A stretch of DNA of 5,006 nt from Pseudomonadota bacterium (lineage in GTDB: Bacteria; Pseudomonadota; Gammaproteobacteria; Burkholderiales; Gallionellaceae): positions 1 to 5,006 of the forward strand of contig JAJXTL010000195.1 of assembly GCA_021783855.1 (NCBI GenBank), in the 5' to 3' direction. A program made the position numbers and the translations under genes. Under the pieces are notes generated by a model. The model saw only the letters and a program-made list of their open reading frames with translations. It was not told the DNA's origin and did no database searches. Positions 1 to 5,006 of the stretch are shown in pieces (positions within the stretch are counted from its first letter, which is position 1; the number at the start of each line of letters is the position of its first letter).

Positions 1-1
1 A

Positions 2-973
2 CTGTTTCGCATCGATCATTTTCTCGGCAAGGAAACCGTGCAGAACATTCTGGCCATGCGTTTCGCCAACCCGATCTTCGAGCCGATATGGAACCGCCGC
101 TATGTGGATCACGTCGTGATTACCGTCGCTGAAACGCTGGGCGTCGAAAAGCGCGGCAGCTACTACGAACAAACCGGCGCACTGCGCGACATGGTGCAGA
201 ATCACCTGCTGCAATTGCTCTGTCTGGTTGCCATGGAGCCGCCCGTGGTCTACGACGCCGACGATGTGCGAGGGAAAAAGGTCGATGTGTTGCATGCGCT
301 GCGCCCGATACCGCCCGATGCAGTGGATAAATTTGCTGCCCGCGGTCAGTATGCGGAAGGATGGATACGCGGTGAAAAACGAACGGCTTACCGTAACGAG
401 CCCAACGTCGACCCTCGCTCCAACACGGAAACCTACGCAGCGCTCAAACTTTACGTCGATAACTGGCGATGGCAGGATGTGCCGTTCTATTTGCGCACCG
501 GCAAGGGTCTCACCGCCAAAGTATCTGAAATCTCCATCCGCTTCCGCGATGTGCCGCATCGCGCCTTTCCCGCCTCCGCCGGCCTGAATGCGCAACCGAC
601 GCGGCTCGTCATTCAGATGCACCCCGAGCAGGGCATCGTGCTCAAATTCATGGCCAAGGAACCCGGCTCACAATTGCGCCTGCGCCCCGTCGACATGCGC
701 TTCAGCTATAACGAAGCCTTTCAGATCGACATACCGGCAGCTTATGAAACCCTGTTATGGGATGTCATGGCGGGGGACGCTACTTTTTTCATGCGCACCG
801 ATCAGGTGGAAGCCGCCTGGCGACTGGTGATGCCGGTTCTCGATGCATGGGCGGCGAATCCGGCGGCGGACTTCCCCAATTATGTGGCCGGATCATGGGG
901 GCCTGAATCCGCCGATCTGCTGGTGGCGCGCGACGGCAACAGCTGGCTGACGCCCACCCTTGCCAAATCGTAA
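2..973 (+). CDS. zwf: Glucose-6-phosphate 1-dehydrogenase, C-terminal part (5' truncated by window edge)
   Basis: This enzyme oxidises glucose 6-phosphate to 6-phosphogluconolactone with NADP+ (or NAD+), the first step of the oxidative pentose phosphate and Entner-Doudoroff routes, in the cytoplasm. The frame is open from base 2, so the gene enters from outside the window. A GTG at 38 is internal, because the RIDHFLGKE signature lies upstream of it at 8-34 with its substrate-binding His (17-19) and Lys (29-31). The motif DMVQNHLLQ (188-214) carries the expected catalytic-base His at 203-205. NTETYAALKLYVDNWRW, PFYLRTGK (RTGK at 494-505) and the C-terminal GSWGPESAD block all match the family. 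About 323 residues are present against a usual length near 490, so roughly 170 N-terminal residues, including the Rossmann nucleotide-binding motif, lie outside. The reading frame is intact to TAA. The identification is from family motifs and is very secure; cofactor preference cannot be judged here. Confidence 0.97.
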   Translation: MFRIDHFLGKETVQNILAMRFANPIFEPIWNRRYVDHVVITVAETLGVEKRGSYYEQTGALRDMVQNHLLQLLCLVAMEPPVVYDADDVRGKKVDVLHALRPIPPDAVDKFAARGQYAEGWIRGEKRTAYRNEPNVDPRSNTETYAALKLYVDNWRWQDVPFYLRTGKGLTAKVSEISIRFRDVPHRAFPASAGLNAQPTRLVIQMHPEQGIVLKFMAKEPGSQLRLRPVDMRFSYNEAFQIDIPAAYETLLWDVMAGDATFFMRTDQVEAAWRLVMPVLDAWAANPAADFPNYVAGSWGPESADLLVARDGNSWLTPTLAKS

Positions 974-1000
974 GCATGTATTAAGCAAACACTGATTTAG

Positions 1001-1094
1001 TGTCATTTCGAGCAAAGCGAGAAATCTAACTACTTGATTTATAAAGATCCCTAAGGAGCCTGCGCTGAGCGAAGTCGACGGGTTCGGAATGACA
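1001..1094. repeat. Short inverted-repeat element (MITE/REP-like) between zwf and the GH15 gene
   Basis: The left end TGTCATTTCGA (1001-1011) and the right end TCGGAATGACA (1084-1094) are inverted copies of each other with one mismatch, enclosing about 94 bp with no coding potential. The left arm can also fold on itself: ATTTC (1005-1009) pairs with GAAAT (1021-1025), followed by a symmetrical GA/GA mismatch and a GC-AAA-GC tip. The right arm contains a related GAGCGAAGTCGA block (1067-1078). From general knowledge, sequences of the form GTCATTTCGAGC-GAAGCGAGAAATC recur in intergenic regions of many unrelated bacterial genomes, which supports a dispersed repeat. No target-site duplication is obvious and there is no transposase, so any mobility would have to be in trans. 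Only one copy lies in this window, so repetitiveness is inferred rather than seen. Exact borders are uncertain by a few bases. Confidence 0.6.
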
Positions 1095-1133
1095 AAGGAG
1101 AATAAATCAGTTACCTTAACTTTTAAGCATCAC

Positions 1134-1137
1134 GGGA
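1134..1137 (+). promoter_or_regulatory. Weak ribosome binding site deciding the GH15 start
   Basis: GGGA lies 5 nt before the ATG at 1143, an acceptable though weak Shine-Dalgarno match. A stronger-looking AAAGGAG at 1094-1100 has no start codon at a suitable distance downstream; it lies just after the alternative ATG at 1089 and so cannot serve it. The choice of 1143 rests mainly on the expected N-terminus of the family and on 1089 falling inside the inverted-repeat element. Confidence 0.35.
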
Positions 1138-1142
1138 AATCA

Positions 1143-3506
1143 ATGAATGCTGAATCGGATCAAAATAACAACGCGCCCGGCAGTCCCGGCATTTCCCCCA
1201 CCTGGTGCAGCAGCGCCAAGGAAATAGCAGGCTGCTCCCTCGGCTCTTCCCGAGTGTGGTTCACCATCGGCGGCGGCATCGTCAATGAAGTATTCTTCCC
1301 TCGCATCGACATTCCGCAGATACGCGATCTGGGCTTCATCGTTGCAGACGATCAGGGGTTCTGGGTAGAAGTAAAGCGCATGGACAACCATAAACTGGTC
1401 TGGGCGGCTCAGGGCGTTCCTGCAATCGAAATATTGCACCAGCATGAGCGCTTTGAACTCAGGCTGCGCATTACGCCGGACGCTCATCGCGATGTGCTGC
1501 TGATAGACGTACTCCTGAAGGGCGATGCCGGCCTGCGTCCCTATGCCTTGCTCGCCCCTCATCTGGGTGGCACTGGCCACGACAACCTGGCCTGCGTGGG
1601 CGACTATCGCGGTCGCCAAATGCTTTGGGCAGAACAAGGACCGTTTGGACTGGCACTGGCTGCGGTAGATAATAGCCAGCAAGACGCCTGGGGGCGCACC
1701 AGCGCCGGTTATGTCGGCGTCAGCGATGGCTGGCAGGACTTTGACCAGCACGACTGCATGCAATGGCGATACCCCTGCGCCGGCCCCGGCAACGTGGCGC
1801 TGACGGGTGAACTTCCCCGTCAGGCAACGCTTGCCCTGGGTTTTGCCGGAAGCCGGGAATCAGCCGCTACGCTGGCCGTTTCAGCCCTGTTGCGCCCCTT
1901 TGAAGAACCCTGGAAAAAACAGATAGCCGACTGGTCTCAATGGCATCAACGCTGCGAAATGCAAACGGGCAGCCAGCCTGAACTTGCCGACTCGCTGCGC
2001 GAGCAGTTTTTCACATCCGCCATGGTATTGCGCACCCATCAGGACAAAAGCTATCCCGGCGCGATGGTTGCCAGCCTCAGCGTTCCCTGGGGCAACACCA
2101 GCGACGAGCGCGGCGGCTACCACCTGGTGTGGCCGCGCGATCTGGTGGAGAGTGCGGGCGCGTTGCTAGCGCTCGGCGCGGAAGACGAAGCACGGGACAT
2201 TCTGCGCTATCTCATCGCCACCCAGCATGCAGACGGACACTGGTATCAGAATCAGTGGCTGGGCGGCAAACCCTACTGGCTGGGTGTGCAACTCGACGAA
2301 GTCGCTTTCCCGGTCCTGCTGGCGACGCGCCTTGCCGGACAGGACGCACTGCAAGGCATTGAGGTATCCGCCATGATTACACGATCGCTGGGATTTATTG
2401 CACGCAACGGTCCGATCAGCCAGCAGGACAGATGGGAAGAAGATTCCGGAATCAATGCGTTTACCTTGTCCATCTGCATCGCAGCCCTGGTCGAAGGAGC
2501 AGCGTGGCTGGATAGCGGTGGGCGGATGTTTGCACTGGCGCTCGCGGATTACTGGAACGCACATATCGAGGACTGGACTGCCGCCTACGATACAAACCTG
2601 GCTCGTCAATTCGGTGTACCCGGTTATTACATCCGTAACGCCCCGTCTCCCCTTCCTCGCGCAAGACTCGATGTACTGGCAATCAAAAATCGGCTCCATG
2701 AACCCTCTCTGACAGCAGATGAGCAGGTGGGCGTCGATTTTCTGCAACTGGTACGTTTCGGCCTGCGAAAGGCCGATGATCCGCTGATTCTGGACAGCAT
2801 TCGGGTACTCGATGCCTTGCTGAAAGTGGATACACCGAGCGGACCTTCATGGCACCGTTATACAGGTGACGGCTACGGCGAGCATAATGACGGAACCGCT
2901 TTTAACGGCGCAGGACGCGGCCGGGCATGGCCGCTGCTGACCGGCGAACGCGGCCACTATGAGCTCGCGGCCGGAAAAGATTCTCTTCCCTATCTGGAAG
3001 CCATGGCGGCTATGAGCAGCGCGGGGGGCATGATCCCCGAACAGGTGTGGGACAGCACTGCCATTCCGGCCAAAGGACTCTATCCCGGTCGCCCGACCTG
3101 GTCTGCCATGCCCCTGGCCTGGGCACATGCAGAATACGTCAAACTGTTGATTTCAAGGCAACTTGGCTACCCCTGCGACAGGCCGCCTGCTACCTGGCAA
3201 CGATACCTGGGCGGGCGCCCCGCAATACAACACGCAATCTGGCTGCCTCAGGCATCGATTCAGGAAATAAATGCAGAACAAACCCTGCTCGTTAGCCTGC
3301 TCGAACCTTCCGTCATCCATTGGGGCATCGATGGATGGCAGGCTATCCGGGATATTGCAACGCAGGATACGGGCATCGGGCTTCATGTTGCCGAACTGGA
3401 AACCAATCGGCTGCTTCCCGGGCAGCATATCGATTTCACCTTCCGGCACATGGACACCGGTGTGTGGTCAGGCCGCGACTATGCGATTACCGTGAAAACT
3501 GCGTAG
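1143..3506 (+). CDS. GH15 family glucoamylase / glucodextranase-type glucan hydrolase
   Basis: This is a predicted exo-acting glycoside hydrolase that releases glucose from non-reducing ends of alpha-glucans. With start 1143 it has 787 residues, normal for the bacterial GH15 group. Order of parts: an N-terminal beta-sandwich domain (about 10-270) beginning PGSPGISPTWCSSAK, with SSRVWFT (35-41) and NEVFFPR (48-54); the (alpha/alpha)6 catalytic barrel (about 290-675); and a C-terminal beta domain (about 690-787). In the barrel, GGYHLVWPRDL (324-334) holds the substrate-binding Arg-Asp pair, QDRWEE (428-433) the predicted general acid Glu432, IPEQVWD (631-637) the predicted base Glu633, and WHRY (570) and GRAWPLLTGER (593-603) are further family blocks. 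No signal peptide or membrane segment is visible, so it probably acts in the cytoplasm on glycogen-like polymers or maltodextrins. An in-frame ATG at 1089 would add 18 residues but lies in the upstream repeat. Linkage (glucodextranase, isomaltose or trehalose activity are alternatives within GH15) cannot be told from sequence alone. Confidence 0.93.
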   Translation: MNAESDQNNNAPGSPGISPTWCSSAKEIAGCSLGSSRVWFTIGGGIVNEVFFPRIDIPQIRDLGFIVADDQGFWVEVKRMDNHKLVWAAQGVPAIEILHQHERFELRLRITPDAHRDVLLIDVLLKGDAGLRPYALLAPHLGGTGHDNLACVGDYRGRQMLWAEQGPFGLALAAVDNSQQDAWGRTSAGYVGVSDGWQDFDQHDCMQWRYPCAGPGNVALTGELPRQATLALGFAGSRESAATLAVSALLRPFEEPWKKQIADWSQWHQRCEMQTGSQPELADSLREQFFTSAMVLRTHQDKSYPGAMVASLSVPWGNTSDERGGYHLVWPRDLVESAGALLALGAEDEARDILRYLIATQHADGHWYQNQWLGGKPYWLGVQLDEVAFPVLLATRLAGQDALQGIEVSAMITRSLGFIARNGPISQQDRWEEDSGINAFTLSICIAALVEGAAWLDSGGRMFALALADYWNAHIEDWTAAYDTNLARQFGVPGYYIRNAPSPLPRARLDVLAIKNRLHEPSLTADEQVGVDFLQLVRFGLRKADDPLILDSIRVLDALLKVDTPSGPSWHRYTGDGYGEHNDGTAFNGAGRGRAWPLLTGERGHYELAAGKDSLPYLEAMAAMSSAGGMIPEQVWDSTAIPAKGLYPGRPTWSAMPLAWAHAEYVKLLISRQLGYPCDRPPATWQRYLGGRPAIQHAIWLPQASIQEINAEQTLLVSLLEPSVIHWGIDGWQAIRDIATQDTGIGLHVAELETNRLLPGQHIDFTFRHMDTGVWSGRDYAITVKTA

Positions 3507-3524
3507 TGGCTTCAAAGCAGCCAC
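3506..3524 (+). other. Short hairpin overlapping the GH15 stop codon
   Basis: GTGGCT (3506-3511) and AGCCAC (3519-3524) form a perfect 6-bp stem with a 7-nt loop starting at the last base of the TAG stop. No run of T follows, so it is not a canonical intrinsic terminator. It could protect the 3' end of the transcript or contribute to a weak or factor-dependent stop, or it may be chance. Confidence 0.4.
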
Positions 3525-3534
3525 TCATTCGCAT

Positions 3535-3546
3535 GGCAAATTTGCC
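3535..3546. promoter_or_regulatory. Perfect 12-bp palindrome GGCAAATTTGCC, possible operator
   Basis: GGCAAA and TTTGCC are exact reverse complements with no spacer, giving a two-fold symmetric site with an AT centre typical in form of a dimeric regulator's binding site. It lies 48-59 bp upstream of the radical SAM start codon, where the -35 region of the putative promoter would be. A bound repressor there could block transcription. I cannot assign a regulator, and a 12-bp palindrome can arise by chance. Confidence 0.3.
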
Positions 3547-3564
3547 GTGAAAGTAGCGTAGAAT
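3535..3564 (+). promoter_or_regulatory. Putative sigma70-type promoter of the radical SAM gene
   Basis: TAGAAT at 3559-3564 matches the -10 consensus in five of six positions and resembles the -10 boxes common in betaproteobacteria. Transcription would start near 3571, giving a leader of about 20-25 nt. The -35 region at the usual spacing falls on the GGCAAATTTGCC palindrome and is a poor match; TTGCCG at 3542-3547 is a better hexamer but only 11 bp away. The promoter might therefore need an activator, or be weak. Confidence 0.35.
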
Positions 3565-3593
3565 CGCGGCCCTTCAGCTCATCTGCTCTGCGC

Positions 3594-5006
3594 ATGTCCA
3601 CCATCGTTCTCGCCACCCTCAACGCACGCTATCACCACGCATCGCTTGGTTTGCGTTACCTCGCCGCCAATATGGGCGAGCATGAGCAGGACACGCGGAT
3701 CATGGAGTTCATCCTGCAGAACAGGCCGGAAGAAATTATCGAGTCGATACTGGCCGAAAAGCCTGCAATTGTCGGCTTCGGCGTCTACATCTGGAATGTG
3801 GTCGAGATGACCCGGGTGGTGGCGCTGCTCAAGTGCGTCGCCCCGGAAATTATCGTGGTGCTGGGCGGCCCGGAAGTGAGCTACGAATACGAGCAGCAGG
3901 AAATCGTGCGGCTGGCGGATTATGTGATTACCGGCTGGGGCGATATCAGCTTTCCAAAACTCTGCCGCGAGCTGCTGCTAAAACGTCCGCAGGCGCAGAA
4001 AATCATCGCGGGCATCCAGCCTCAGCTTGCCGAAATCAAGCTGCCCTATGCGCTGTATAACGACAACGATATCGCCAACCGCACCCTGTACGTCGAAGCC
4101 TCGCGCGGCTGCCCGTTCAAATGCGAATTCTGTCTCTCCTCCCTCGACAAAACGGCCTGGGCCTTCGATCTCGACCTGTTCCTGGCCGAGATGGCGACGC
4201 TGTACGCGCGCGGCGCACGCCAGTTCAAGTTTGTAGACCGCACCTTCAACCTTAACATCAAGGCCAGTGCGCGCATCCTTGAATTCTTTCTGGAACGCCT
4301 GGACGACAAGTTATTCGTGCATTTCGAAGTGATCCCGGATCACCTGCCCGACCCGCTCAAGGCGCTGATCTCGCGCTTCCCCGAGGGTTCGCTGCAATTC
4401 GAGGTAGGCATCCAGACTTTCAATCCCAAAATACAGGCGCTCATCTCGCGCAAGCAGGACACACCGAAAACAGAAGAAAACCTGCGCTGGCTGCGCGAGG
4501 AAAGTCACGCGCATGTTCACGTCGATCTCATCATCGGCCTGCCCGGCGAAGACATGAACAGCTTTGCGCAAGGCTTCGACCGCCTGGTTGCTCTCCGCCA
4601 GCAGGAAATTCAGGTCGGCGTACTCAAGCGCCTGCGCGGCACCAACATCATCCGCCATACCGAAACGTATGACATGCGCTACACCCCGTACGCGCCCTAC
4701 ACCATACTCTCCACCGATCGCATCGATTTTGCCACCATGCAGCGCCTGGTACGCTTTGCGCGCTACTGGGATCTGGTCGCTAACTCCGGCCGCTTCCCGC
4801 AGGCCTTACCGCTGTTGCTGGGCGAGCGCCCGTTTGCGCATTTTATGGCGTTCTCCGATTGGCTCTATGCCACCATCCGCAAGACGCATCAGATTTCGCT
4901 GGACCGGTTATTTGATCTGGTTTACCGGGGAATGACCGAATGCCTGTCGATGCCACAGACAGCGGTTTTTGCAGCGGTGGAGCGCGACTATATTTTGTCG
5001 GGCAGC
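3594..5006 (+). CDS. B12-binding-type radical SAM protein with DUF4080-like C-terminus (3' cut by window edge)
   Basis: This is a predicted radical S-adenosylmethionine enzyme of unknown reaction. The frame is open from ATG 3594 to the last base, giving 471 residues with no stop. Residues about 1-140 form a Rossmann-like cobalamin-binding-type domain: MSTIVLATLNARYHHASLGLRYL, VGFGVYIWN, and LGGPEVSYE from residue 90. The cobalamin-ligating DxHxxG motif of classical B12 domains is not apparent. The radical SAM core follows: EASRGCPFKCEFC supplies the 4Fe-4S ligands Cys173, Cys177 and Cys180 (CxxxCxxC), then KFVDRTFN, VGIQTFN (from about 271) and DLIIGLPGED (311-320). The region from about residue 340, with NSGRF at 397-401, resembles the DUF4080 extension typical of this subfamily. 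The start is chosen because the homologous N-terminal pattern begins here; no Shine-Dalgarno sequence precedes it. No partner gene is visible. Family placement is secure; substrate, real cobalamin use and the missing C-terminus are unknown. Confidence 0.9.
   Translation, partial: MSTIVLATLNARYHHASLGLRYLAANMGEHEQDTRIMEFILQNRPEEIIESILAEKPAIVGFGVYIWNVVEMTRVVALLKCVAPEIIVVLGGPEVSYEYEQQEIVRLADYVITGWGDISFPKLCRELLLKRPQAQKIIAGIQPQLAEIKLPYALYNDNDIANRTLYVEASRGCPFKCEFCLSSLDKTAWAFDLDLFLAEMATLYARGARQFKFVDRTFNLNIKASARILEFFLERLDDKLFVHFEVIPDHLPDPLKALISRFPEGSLQFEVGIQTFNPKIQALISRKQDTPKTEENLRWLREESHAHVHVDLIIGLPGEDMNSFAQGFDRLVALRQQEIQVGVLKRLRGTNIIRHTETYDMRYTPYAPYTILSTDRIDFATMQRLVRFARYWDLVANSGRFPQALPLLLGERPFAHFMAFSDWLYATIRKTHQISLDRLFDLVYRGMTECLSMPQTAVFAAVERDYILSGS

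Noticed and set aside
38..973. GTG at 38 as the start of a 311-residue protein
   Set aside because: The frame is open to the window edge and the conserved RIDHFLGKE active-site motif lies upstream of it, so this is an internal codon of a truncated zwf.
989..1003. ACACT-GATTT-AGTGT hairpin as a zwf terminator
   Set aside because: The stem is only 5 bp, AT-rich, and not followed by a T run; it also overlaps the edge of the repeat element. It is too weak to call.
1040..1045. TATAAA as a -10 box for the GH15 gene
   Set aside because: No acceptable -35 hexamer lies at 16-18 bp upstream, and the site is within the AT-rich centre of the repeat. A promoter here is possible but not supported.
1140..1763. 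207-codon open frame on the minus strand
   Set aside because: It lies antisense to the well-conserved GH15 N-terminal domain and its translation shows no recognisable motif; it is a by-product of GC-rich coding DNA.
2166..2747. 193-codon open frame on the minus strand
   Set aside because: It is antisense to the GH15 catalytic barrel, including the general-acid motif, with no family features of its own.
4311..4658. 115-codon minus-strand and overlapping 123-codon plus-strand (4564-4935) open frames
   Set aside because: Both lie inside the radical SAM reading frame, which carries continuous family motifs; the alternatives have none.

Overview
This window looks like ordinary chromosomal DNA from a Gram-negative proteobacterium, most plausibly a betaproteobacterium of the Nitrosomonadales type. 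That is an inference from moderately GC-rich coding DNA, a proteobacterial-type glucose-6-phosphate dehydrogenase and a TAGAAT-type -10 box. No marker gene fixes the taxon. There are three protein genes, all on the plus strand, and the outer two are cut by the window edges. I see no tRNA, rRNA, CRISPR array or transposase gene.

Positions 2-973 hold the C-terminal two thirds of glucose-6-phosphate dehydrogenase (zwf), entering just before the RIDHFLGKE active-site signature. Positions 1001-1094 hold a short non-coding repeat with imperfect terminal inverted repeats (TGTCATT...AATGACA), resembling a MITE or REP-like dispersed element. It fills most of the gap between zwf and the next gene. Positions 1143-3506 encode a complete bacterial GH15 glucoamylase/glucodextranase-type alpha-glucan hydrolase without a signal peptide. 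A short spacer (3507-3593) follows with a hairpin, a perfect 12-bp palindrome and a possible promoter. From 3594 to the window end runs a B12-binding-type radical SAM protein with a DUF4080-like C-terminus, of unknown function.

The first two genes fit a carbon-storage theme: a cytosolic GH15 enzyme would free glucose from alpha-glucan, and after phosphorylation by a kinase not seen here, Zwf would oxidise it to make NADPH. The radical SAM gene probably starts a separate transcription unit. I did not find a clearly new multi-gene system. The points most worth a second look are the uncharacterised radical SAM protein, the repeat that supplies a spurious upstream ATG to the GH15 gene, and the palindrome in front of the radical SAM gene.
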